DNA of 64,000 bases, from NCBI RefSeq assembly GCF_030272615.1, contig NC_081412.1:539611835-539675834 (forward strand). Reading direction: 5' to 3'. Positions 1 to 9,205 of this stretch are shown piece by piece. How positions within the stretch are numbered: the stretch's first letter is position 1; every line of letters starts with the position of its first letter. The notes beneath the pieces were generated by a model that saw only the letters and a program-made list of their open reading frames with translations, had not been told where the DNA came from and did no database searches. A program made the position numbers and the translations under genes. This stretch comes from Cryptomeria japonica (Eukaryota; Streptophyta; Pinopsida; Cupressales; Cupressaceae).

Positions 1-1439
1 CACTCTTCTCATGATTCAACCATCTCACCTTGTATGGGTTAGTGTGGGGTATCCTTGTGAGTTTCAATTTCTTGACTACCTCTTCTGATATGATATTGTT
101 AGTTGAGCCTGAATCAACTATCACCTTGCAAACTTTACCAAGAATCTTGCACCTCACCCTAAACAATGCTCTCCTATGCGTAGGTTCATTCTTCTGTGGC
201 TATCTTATCAAGACCCTATTGAACATCATATTTTCTCCAACCTCTAATTCAATATGGTCCACCTTAGGTGTCTTTCTGCTTGACGAGTCTTCATGTGCAT
301 ATGCAACCCTCTTTCCACTGTTTGATGATGTAGGCTTGTTAGGGAATCTATATGTTGGGTGTCCCAATTGTCCACAATTGTAACACTTCATTGCTGCAAA
401 ATAGGAGTTACCTCTACCGGTACCTCTACCCCTATTTGGACCACCTTGTGCACCTCTTCCTCTAGAATGTCCTCCTCTGAGATTGGCTTCACTGCCATGC
501 TCAGTCAACTTGGTTTCTCCTTGGTTCCTTGGCTCATTTGCCTTGCTTTGATAACCACCTCGGTGATTCACTTGATCTCTACCTCTGCCTCTACCCCTAT
601 TATTGGAGTCCCCTTTCCTTTTGTTCCTCTCTTCTACCTTGGCAGCAAGATGATGACATTTTTGAATAGTAGTAGGAGTCCATAGGCTTATCTCCTCTTG
701 AATGTTCCACTTTAGGCCGCTTAGATACCTAGCCACCTTAATAGATTCATCTTCTTGAACTTTGGATCTAAGACATAGCTTTTGAAACTCTTATGTGTAG
801 GAGGTTACATCAAGATCCTTCTGCTTCAATCCTTGTCTCTTCTTATGAAGTTGGACTTCATAATCCTCTAGTAAGTAGTTCTCCTTAATCTTACTCACCA
901 TAGCTTTCCAATTTAAAATAGGTAGCTTTCCCATACTAACTCTTTCTTCTTGCAGCTACTTCCACCATGTCAAAGCTGCTCCCCTTAATCTTGATTTGGT
1001 GACTTTAACCTTCTGAGCCTCTGTCACTCCTTCACACTCAAAGTGGTTTTCCATGCCCTCAATCCATTCCATAAAAGTGTCAATGTCCATTCTTCCACTG
1101 AAATGTGGCAATCCTTCAAAGGCTTTGGTGGTCAAGGCCTTAATAGCATTCACAAAAGGTTCTTCATTGAACAAGGGATCTGGTTCAGGGATAATGTCAT
1201 CTATGTCTATAGTCTTCTTTCCTTTACCCTTGGTGTCTTCATCCCAAGGTCCTTGTGTCCTCTGATCCACCACTTCCTGCAGTTTATCCCTTATCTTGCT
1301 CATAGCTTCTTCAAGGAATCTATTCTTCTCCTTATATTCTTCCACCTATCTTGCCAGCTCTGCATTAGTGACCATTTTTCTCTCCCCTACTGATTCAGTA
1401 GTATATAGAGACATACACAGTCCAACAAGTCTTTTACTT
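1..1439 (-). mobile_element. Ty3/gypsy LTR retrotransposon fossil: gag and start of protease
   Basis: On the minus strand the reading starts near 1375 with a coiled, charged gag N-terminus (about 1345-1150). A typical retrotransposon gag core follows, with FSGRMDIDTFMEWIEGMENHF and then RLRGAALTWW (1120-956). An Arg/Gly-rich stretch comes next and then a CCHC zinc knuckle, CYNCGQLGHPTYRFPNK (about 390-320). Below 200 the sequence looks like the start of an aspartic protease (KVIVDSGSTNNIIS). The remainder of pol lies off the left edge. The element is broken, with a few breaks in the visible part. Family assignment rests on the GAALTWW gag signature and a zinc knuckle followed by a DSGSTNN protease, both standard for plant Ty3/gypsy. 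Confidence 0.85.
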
Positions 1440-1451
1440 GCTCTGATACCA
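1440..1451 (-). other. Primer-binding site of the Ty3/gypsy fossil
   Basis: Minus-strand TGGTATCAGAGC matches the 3' end of plant initiator methionine tRNA. It lies six bases inside the LTR edge, between LTR and gag, which fixes the orientation of the element. Confidence 0.85.
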
Positions 1452-1457
1452 ATCTAA

Positions 1458-2616
1458 TGGGTTGGTGCTTGGGATTGACTAGCCTAGTCTATGCTCTTGC
1501 TTCCTTTCCTTGGATCACCTAGTGTTCTCCTCACACCCTAGGGTCTTTAGGACTTCCTTTTCTTGAGAAACCCCCTGACCTTGCCCAATCCACCCACCAG
1601 TGAGTTGCTATGCTACTCCTAAGGTCTCACCTACTCATGAGACTCAAAACCCCTTACTATGGCTAATAAGGGATAGGCTTGTTCCACACCTTCCAAGCTC
1701 TTAGAAAGTTTAAATTAGGTCTTAAACCATGTTTTACATCCCTCCATGTGCCCCCAAGAAGTTTCTACCTTCATCCTTTCTACCGATTTTACTGTTTTGT
1801 GTTTTTGCTTGCAAAATAGGGATACAAAGATTAGGACCAATTAGGCCTCCTACCCAGTCCTTTAGGGCTTTCTCTCACAAATGATGCATAGAAAACCAAA
1901 ACTCCCAAAATAGACTACCATTCAATTGGCAAGGGCTCAAGGATTTTCTAGGTTTTGGGCCTCCAAGTGGTTGTACAGTGCCTTGGGCAAATTTTTGGGC
2001 TTTTTAAGGGTTTTGTGAGGGTTTTGTGGTCTGCCTGGGTCATAGTCAGTGTTTTGTTTTTTAGCCACCTTTCCTGGATTGGTGGAGGCTCCTCCTTCAC
2101 ACCAATGATTCTTCAAACACTCCTCTACACCTCCTCCAAAGGGTGTACTTTCCTCTATGCAACCTTGCTCTCCAAGACCTCTACAATTTAACCTCTCCTA
2201 GCCAGGCACTGTTCAGTTTCACCTATAATTAGGTTTGTTGATGGCCTCCCTGCATTTTCAAGGGCCTTTCTTGCTTTGTAGTATGGTACAAGGTCTACAC
2301 TCTCATTCCCCATGGTTTCATGGTGGTTCCATGATGGGGAATGGAGTTATGCAGCCATTTACACAATCCTGTCCAAAACTGGACAAAAAGAAGATAGTTT
2401 GCAAAATATTTACAAACACACACAATCTGCAAATAAAAACCTAATCTAATTGCTCATAATGAAATTAATTACACCATACAAGACACTCCACATATTTTTA
2501 CACTCAAATCAATCCTTTAACCTGTTTGGTTGCTTCATTCAAACTGATTGGTAACCAAAATACTGTCACAGTCAGGTCTCTTTGCTTAGGCCATACAATA
2601 TCTGACATCCAACCCA
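1458..2616 (-). repeat. 5' LTR of the Ty3/gypsy fossil
   Basis: An 1159-bp LTR bounded by perfect 8-bp inverted ends, TGGGTTGG at 1458 and CCAACCCA ending at 2616. It lies immediately upstream, in minus-strand sense, of the primer-binding site and gag. The partner LTR is outside the window, so no age can be estimated from LTR divergence here. Confidence 0.8.
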
Positions 2617-2718
2617 TTAATTTAGGGTTTGGAAATACTTATACTACCCATACCTTAGTCTATGTGCCCATACTAGGGTTTTCCATGCTAATCTAAAGAA
2701 TTTGACATCATGGTGGAA

Positions 2719-2756
2719 AAGTTGCTTGACAACTTTTAAAAGTTGTCATGCAACTT
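2719..2756. repeat. 38-bp near-perfect palindrome
   Basis: AAGTTGC-TT-GACAACTTTT is followed directly by its reverse complement AAAAGTTGTC-AT-GCAACTT; only the two-base step in each arm fails to pair. It lies in 2617-3059, between the gypsy LTR and the next decayed frame, where I see no gene. Confidence 0.7.
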
Positions 2757-3059
2757 TTGCAACTTTCTCAATGTTGCTTTTCATGACTCCTAAACCCACA
2801 TTGGGCCAGCCTAAGGACACCACCATGTTATAAAGGACCCCTAAACACCTCAAAGACACACATACCCTCCATTTTCAATAAAATTATAGTCTTGACTTAT
2901 GACCCCTAAGATCTCCACTAGGACCCTACCTAGGACCTACGAGCACATGGCTCATTATTTTATGGACAATGGCTTCATAGGAAGCATAACACAAACAAAA
3001 CAAGAAGGAGGGAGAGCTTGAAAGGGTTCTCCTGCACCAATAAGAATGGTAGTGAACAT

Positions 3060-4260
3060 CCCCAAAAATCTAGTATTAGGTACTGTGGCTCGATCGACTC
3101 ATGTATAAACAAGAGGAGGAGGTGTATCCTGACCAATTGCTACATGTTGGGGTGGGGCAGTAGGATGTGCAGTAGCAGTAGGTTGAAAATTTGTATGTTC
3201 ACAACCATAGCTAGATGCACCTGATCTACCAAGTGCACTCCTAAAAAATGATGGGGCATCCTGTAGTGGGATCCCATGATCCATAGTAATGACCTGATAT
3301 GCATCCAAGAGATCACTGGATAAGAATGTGCTCATCTATCGTAAAGGATCTATATCATGCATGCGTGCAACATCCATCGGTGATGGTATGTCTACTTGAA
3401 CATATGGATCATCACTTGCTGATGCATCATAAATGCTAGTATGAGAGCGCAACAAATATCTACCCACCTGATCTGATGTCATCTCATCCACCTATGTGAC
3501 TATAGTAGCAATACTGGAAAATATGGACTGTCAAGTGTCATCTGGCACACTATCTACAACATGTGCTAGGTCTGCACTCTTGGGAAGAACCACAAGGTTT
3601 GGACAAATCAATGCCTATTTATTAATGGATGCGGGTGCACCTGGTCATCTAAACTTATCTAAAAAATCTGCCCTTCTCTTGCCCAGCATGTTTCAGAAAA
3701 TTGATGTAATCAACATCATCCAACAAATGAAACTCTGCAAACAATTGTTTGCAAAAATAAAGGGGCAACTCATCTTTTTGGGGCCAACTATGATGAGTGG
3801 ATAACCATCTAGGATAGATAAATGGTGCTACTAGTACATCTGTGCACCTGGTACACATATAGCCTTTCACCCTACCAAAGGCCTGATAATGAGGAAACAT
3901 GGTTTTCACATCAACTATGGAAACCCTATCATTTACCGTGTCCCATTTCACAATACCACGTACACTACATGAAAGGAATCTATAGAATTCCTCTGAGTTG
4001 ACCTCGTCATATGGGTTATAATTGTCGACGAGGTCAATCATATAAACTAGCTCATGTCTAATAGTCTCACCCCTTCGTTTATTTGTGTGATCACACATGT
4101 TTCCCAAAGTGATATTTAAATGATCTAAGACACATTGGAGTGCCTCAGCAGTATGATTGTAGAGTTGTCATCTCTCCTATGGAGTTGTTGCAGACCTATG
4201 TGAGATCTTCTCACTCCCACAAGGATGAACACTAGGCTCAGAAGTACTCATGTTATGTGA
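3060..4260 (-). pseudogene. Unrecognised decayed protein-coding sequence
   Basis: Minus-strand translation from about 4230 down to 3060 stays protein-like over roughly 390 codons, with several stops. The longest open piece (4107-3655, 150 aa) contains WDTVNDRVSIVDVKTMFPHY, a Cys pair (YMCTRCTDV) and a Trp/His-rich stretch (YPRWLSTHHSWPQK). The C-terminal part (3335-3099) is Pro/Thr/Ala-rich and looks disordered. I do not recognise a domain. Position among mobile elements and in-frame decay suggest a transposon-derived or captured gene, but no transposase signature or terminal repeats were found. Confidence 0.4.
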
Positions 4261-4948
4261 TCCAAGCTAGTTAGACATGATGTTCAATGGATAATGTAAA
4301 TCTAGATATATATCTGCACATGTGCATGTATGTAGTACACAATAAACAATAATAAAAAATGTATGTACATGTACATTTAAATCATTTTAAACATATTTAA
4401 AAATATGTAAATTAAAGAAATTAGATATATACTTTTTAAATAAATTTAAATGTCATAAATGCATAGTCAATCTAGTTAAAATTTTCTAGATATAAACAAA
4501 AATTTAAGATAAACTTCTAGAGATCTATGCACAAAAGAAATTTAAAGAACTATAAATTTAATTTTAAATTTCAATATATGTCTAATTTACAATTACATAT
4601 ATTTGCATATACAATAATTAATTTGAAAATTAGTCAAATTAAGTCAAATTAAGACCCCAAGTTAAGTCAAATTAATTTATAATTAAGTAAAATTAATTTA
4701 CAATTAAGTAAAATCAATTTACAATTAATTTGTAATTTTGCATATGTACAAATTAATTAATAGGTCCTAATTTGGTCTTATATGATCCTAATAGGTCATA
4801 CTTCGGGTGCAAGTAAATTTTGTAAAACAAACCAAGCAGGTCTGTATTATCTTGAATGAAGTAGAAACAAGTTCATTAGCTTCCCAGAAGAGAGCAATTG
4901 GAGAAAAGAAGAGGAAATTGTTTTTAGGGTGATCTAAATACATGTATA
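4261..4948. other. AT-rich spacer without recognised features
   Basis: Strongly AT-rich sequence with short iterations of an AATTAAGTAAA-type word (about 4640-4740). No gene, RNA or element end is seen. Confidence 0.6.
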
Positions 4949-5025
4949 GAGAGTATGCAATACAAACAAACAATGTCTAGAGTGTGTGATGTGGTCCCTA
5001 ATTTATGTCCAAAGGGACTAACTAG

Positions 5026-5205
5026 TTTTGGAGTTGGACGGGGAAACCTATTGGGCCACGCTTGGAGGAAATCAATGTGTTAATGAAAGGGCCACCTTTT
5101 TTCTATTATGAGAATGATGCTTTTGCACCAAAGGATATTTGGAAGAAAATATCCAAAAATTTCTATGGTGTGGATCCAAAGATGGTGGACTTGTCGAAGT
5201 ACTAA
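5026..5205 (+). pseudogene. DRM-type de novo DNA methyltransferase fragment (left arm)
   Basis: A 59-codon plus-strand frame reads FWSWTGKPIGPRLEEINVLM, then KGPPFFYYENDAFAPKDIW, then KKISKNFYGVDPKMVD and SKY, followed by a stop. Plant DRM1/DRM2 cytosine methyltransferases, the RNA-directed DNA methylation enzymes, have a matching block of the form PPFFYYEN-x3-APK-x-W, then Y-D/G-x-x-P-x-x-VDSKYFC. The fragment carries none of the catalytic motifs and no start, so it cannot encode a working enzyme. Sequence before FWSW is not open, consistent with a captured exon plus flanking intron. Confidence 0.75.
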
Positions 5206-5244
5206 ATTCAACTTCCAGAAGACCAGAGAATTATGCTTTCAAAT

Positions 5245-5478
5245 TCACCCTTCTATTGGGAGATTGTGTACATAGCCTCTTGGTCTTCTAAGACACTGAA
5301 AAGTGTACTTCGAGTCCACCAACTTTGGTTCCACACCATAGAATTTTTTGAGAATTGTCTTCCAAATATCCTTCGGTGCAAAATCATCATTCTCATAATA
5401 GAAAAAAGGTAGCCCTTGCATGAACACAATGATCTCCTCCAAGCATGGCCCAATAGGTTTCCCCGTCCAACTCCAAAA
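5245..5478 (-). pseudogene. DRM-type de novo DNA methyltransferase fragment (right arm)
   Basis: The mirror copy on the minus strand reads FWSWTGKPIGPCLEEIIVFM, QGLPFFYYENDDFAPKDIW, KTILKKFYGVEPKLVDSKYT and then RRPRGYVHNLPIEG. The last piece continues past the point where the left arm stops and matches the RKRGYxHNLPI segment of plant DRM2. The 78-codon frame is open from FWSW to the stop at 5245. Assignment rests on the ordered motifs FFYYEN, APKDIW, VDSKY and RGYVHNLPI. It is a fragment of the region before the catalytic core; no complete DRM gene is present in the window. Confidence 0.8.
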
Positions 5479-5557
5479 CTACTTAGTCCCTCCAGACATA
5501 AATTAGAGACCACATCACACACTCCAGACATTGTTTTTTTGTATTGCATACTCTCTA

Positions 5558-7480
5558 AGTATTGCAAGGGGCATTAAGTGGTCTTAAGGGGTCACGCATG
5601 TGTTCTAACACATGCATGACCCCTTAGGACCACATATGACCCCTTGCGACACCATTTGGTCCTATGTGGTCCTAATAGGTCCTAAGGGGTGCACATGTGT
5701 GGCAAGGGGCCTCAAGTGGTCCTAAGGGGTCACACATGTGTGACCCCTTAGGACCACGTGAGGCCCCTTGTGACACCATTTGGTCTTTTGTGGTCCTAAT
5801 ATGTCCTAAGGGGTGCACATGTGTTGCAAGGGGCCTTAAGTGCTCCTAAGGGGTCACGCATGTGTTAGAACACATGCATGACCCCATAGGACTACATATG
5901 ACCCCTTGCGATAACATTTGGTCTTTTGTGGTCCTAATAGGTCCTAAGGGGTTCACATGTGTCGCAAGGGGCCTTAAGTGGTCCTAAGGGGTAACGCATG
6001 TGTTAGAACACATGTGTGACCTATTAGGACCACATATGACCCCTTGCAACAACATTTGGTCGTATGTGGTCCTAATACGTCCTAAGGGGTGCAAATGTGT
6101 CTTAAGGGGCCTTAAGTGGTCCTAAGGGATCATGCATGTGTTAGAACACATGCGTGACCCCTTAGGGCCACATATGACCCCTTGCGACAACATTTTGTCT
6201 TTTGTGGTCCTAATAGGTCTGAAGGGGTGCATATGTGTCACAAGGGGCCTTAAGTGGTCTTAAGTGGTCACGCATATGTTAGAAAACATATGTGACCCCT
6301 TACGACCACATATGACCCCTTGTGAAACCATTTGGTCCTAATAAGTCCTAAGGGGTGCACATGTGTTGCAAGGGGCCTTAAGTGGTCCTAATGGGTCACA
6401 CGTGTTAGAACACATGCGTGACCCCTTAGGACCACAAATGACCCCTTCCAAAACCATTATATCCTAATAGGTCCTATGGGGTGCACATGTGTCACAAGGG
6501 GTCTTAAGTGGTCCTAAGGGTTCACGCATGTGTTAGAACACATGCGTGATCCCTTAGGACCACATATGACCCCTTGCGACAACATTTGGTATTTTGTGAT
6601 CCTAATAGGTCCTAAGGGGTGAACATGTGTTGAAAGGGGCCTTAAGTGGTCCTAAGAGGTCACACATGTGTTATAACACATGCATGACCCCATAGGACAA
6701 CATATGACCCCTTGTGACAACATTTTGTCCTATGTGGTCCTAATAGGTCCTAAGGGATGCACATGTGTCGGAAGGGGCCTTAAGTGGTCCTAAGGGGTCA
6801 CACATGTGTTAGAACACATGAGTGACCCCTTAGGACCACATATAACCCCTTGCAAAACCATTTGGTCCTAATAGGTCCTAAGGGGTGCACGTGTGTTGCA
6901 AGGGGCCTTAAGTGGTCCTAAGGGGTCATGCATGTGTTAGAACACATGCATGACCCCTTAGGACCACATATGACTCATTGCAATAACATTTGGTCTTTTG
7001 AGGTTGTAAGGGGTGCACATGTGTCGCAAGGGTCCTTAAGTGGTCCTAAGGGGTCACGCATGTGTTAGAACACATGCGTGACCCCTTAGGACAACATATG
7101 ACCCCTTGCAACAACATTTGGTCTTTTGTGATCCTAATAGGTGTTAAGGGGTGTACATGTGTCACAAGGGGCCTTAAGTAGTCCTAAGGGGTCACACATG
7201 TATTCTAACACATGTGTGACCCCTTAAGACCACATATGACCCCTTGTGATAATATTTGGTCCTATGTGGTCCTAATAGGTCCTAAGGGGTGGACATGTGT
7301 CGCAAGGGGCCTTAAGTGGTCCTAAGGGGTCACACATGTGTTAGAACACATGCGTGACCCCTTAGGACCACATATGACCCCTTGCGAAACCATTTGATCT
7401 TATGTGGTCATAATAGGTCCCAAGGGGTGCACATTTTTAGCAAGGGGGCTTTAGTGGTCCTAAGGGGTCATATAAAATAA
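5558..7480. repeat. 138-bp tandem satellite, each monomer with an internal palindrome
   Basis: About fourteen monomers. The marker word CCTTAAG recurs at about 5834, 5972, 6110, 6248, 6376, 6502, 6640, 6778, 6906, 7034, 7172 and 7310, so the period is 138 bp with shorter variants of 126-128 bp. Each monomer contains a foldback of about 50 bp: GGTCCTAAGGGGTCACGCAT, GTGTTAGAACAC, then the complement of the first block. The variation is mostly point substitution, so the array is not a fresh expansion. No coding potential. Confidence 0.9.
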
Positions 7481-7502
7481 TTATATACTCCTTAGGATGT
7501 AT

Positions 7503-7783
7503 ACATACACATACATACATACATACACCTCAAGACATGCTATGAGGGGTCGTGTGTGGTCCTGAGGGGTCACACATGTCTGTGACCCCTCAGGACCACA
7601 CACGACCCCTCACCTCAGCACATGCTATGCGCAGTCGTGTGTGGTCTTGAGGGGTCACACATGTCACCTCAGCACATGCTATGAGTGGTCGTGTGTGGTC
7701 CTGAGGGATCACACATGTGTGTGACCCCTCAAGACCACACAGGACTACTCATAGCATGTCGTGAGGTGTATGTATGTCCTAAG
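7503..7783. repeat. Foldback related to the satellite
   Basis: ATACATACACCTCAAGACAT at about 7520 is mirrored by a CATGTCGTGAGGTGTATGTAT-type sequence ending near 7780. Inside are nested inverted copies of GGTCGTGTGTGGTCCTGAGG and its complement. The CCT(A/G)AGGGGTCACACATGT core is shared with the 138-bp satellite, so this looks like a diverged edge of that array. Confidence 0.7.
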
Positions 7784-8118
7784 GCATATATATGTATTTT
7801 ATGTGTATTTATGTATGTATGCATGTATGTATTTATGTATGTGTATGTACATGTATGTGTGTATGTATGTATATGTATTTTTATGTATGTGTATGTCCTA
7901 AGGTGTACATATAATTAATTTATATCTATGTATGTACATGTATGTAGACCTAGGTATGTATGTTTGTGTATGTTTGTATGTAGGTTTGCATGTAGGTTTG
8001 TATGTATGTGTATGTAGGTGTATGTATATATGTGTACATATGTATGTAGGTTTGTATGTATCTATGTATGTATGTATGTATGTGTATGTATTTACATATG
8101 TATGTGTGTATTTATTTT
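7784..8118. repeat. TATG-rich microsatellite
   Basis: Imperfect TATG/TGTA repeats with short interruptions. The apparent Met-Tyr-Val open frames across it are low-complexity artefacts. Confidence 0.9.
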
Positions 8119-8385
8119 CTAATATTCTAAACTAATATGATAGAATATATACTAAAAATATATATATTTTTTAAAAACTTAAAGAAAACTAGTTTTCTAT
8201 TAAAAATGATTTAAAAAAAGAAACAATATAAATTAATATGTTAAAATAAATACATTTAAAAAAAAAAGGTACTTACCACCGAAACACTTTCGGTCGGATC
8301 TCTAAGACTTTTTGCACCCTCCTACTTAACTCCAAGCCGCTCAATGCAAAATGAGTGGCTTGAGCAGATTTCAACACCTATATAG

Positions 8386-8417
8386 GGCAAGGGGTTTCTG
8401 GCCAGAAACCCCTTGCC
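8386..8417. repeat. Perfect 32-bp palindrome
   Basis: GGCAAGGGGTTTCTGG is followed directly by its exact reverse complement CCAGAAACCCCTTGCC. It lies in a 250-bp stretch (8270-8526) of higher GC than its surroundings, which also holds short inverted words (CCGAAACACTTTCGGTCGG). No gene is seen there; the copia homology begins at about 8527. Confidence 0.85.
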
Positions 8418-8997
8418 ACAAGAGCACAATGTGGCTACCAAATGGGACCACATTGGTCCAGCCAAAACACTTCCAACCAGAATGCTTCTGGCTAGAATAG
8501 GCATTGTTATCCTAAACTACAACACAGATCCATACCATCACCCGATAGATACTTTATGCTGCTAATTGATGATTATTCCAGGATGATGTGGGTTGTCTTT
8601 TTGAAGGAGAAATTAGAAGCATTGGACAAATTCAAGATATTTAAAGCAAAGGTTGAGACTGATTTTGGACTGAAGGTGAAGTGTCTGACATCTAATAGAG
8701 GTGGAGAATTATGTTCCACTAGGTTCAATTCATTTTGTGAGAAGCATGGAATTAGAAGACAATTATCTGCTCCTAGAACCCCTTAGCAAAATGGAGTTGT
8801 TGAAAGGAAGAAAATAAAAAATTTAGATGGTGCAAGGACTATGTTGATTGAAAGAAATGTTCTAAAGATCTATTGGAGAGAAGTTGTTAGTACTATTGTT
8901 TACACATTCAACAGAGTTCACATCAAAGCTGGTATCGGGAAGACCCCTTATAAGCTATGGTTTGGTCATGTTCCTACTATGAGATATTTTAGAGTAT

Positions 8998-9015
8998 AAT
9001 TTGGTAGCAAATGTT
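8998..9015. repeat. Left target-site duplication of the LINE
   Basis: AATTTGGTAGCAAATGTT, repeated with one mismatch at 17035-17052. Joining the copia sequence across the two copies restores a continuous integrase alignment. Confidence 0.85.
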
Positions 9016-9205
9016 TTTTATTAAGGGAAAACAGGTTTTGGTGGGCCCCTAAAACCCATTACAACATAAGATCAAAAGATAGCCATTAAAGCACTACAAA
9101 AAGAAAGAGACAAAAAACAAAGAAAAGACAGTTGAGCAGCAAACAAAAGGCTAGCAATAGAAAGACAACAAACAATAAACAAGAGCAGCAGTGAAAATTT
9201 CAAGG

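Larger units (their letters stand above)
4949..5557. repeat. Long inverted repeat built from a DRM methyltransferase gene fragment
   Basis: The left arm starts with AGAGAGTATGCAATACAAA at 4949 and runs to about 5230. The right arm is its reverse complement from about 5557 back to 5250, ending in the same word. The arms match by eye through nearly their whole length (for example GGAGTTGGACGGGGAAACC in both), with scattered substitutions and small indels. The loop is only a few tens of bases. A transcript of either strand would fold into a hairpin of about 270-300 bp. The right end touches the first 138-bp satellite monomer. Confidence 0.85.

Noticed and set aside
5026-5478. A functional DRM gene
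   Set aside because: Only a fragment before the catalytic core is present, in two inverted copies, with no start or catalytic motifs.
5558-7480. CRISPR-like array
   Set aside because: The 138-bp units are tandem without unique spacers and the context is a plant nuclear genome; this is a satellite.
7685-8135. Met-Tyr-Val-rich open frames
   Set aside because: They are translations of the TATG microsatellite.
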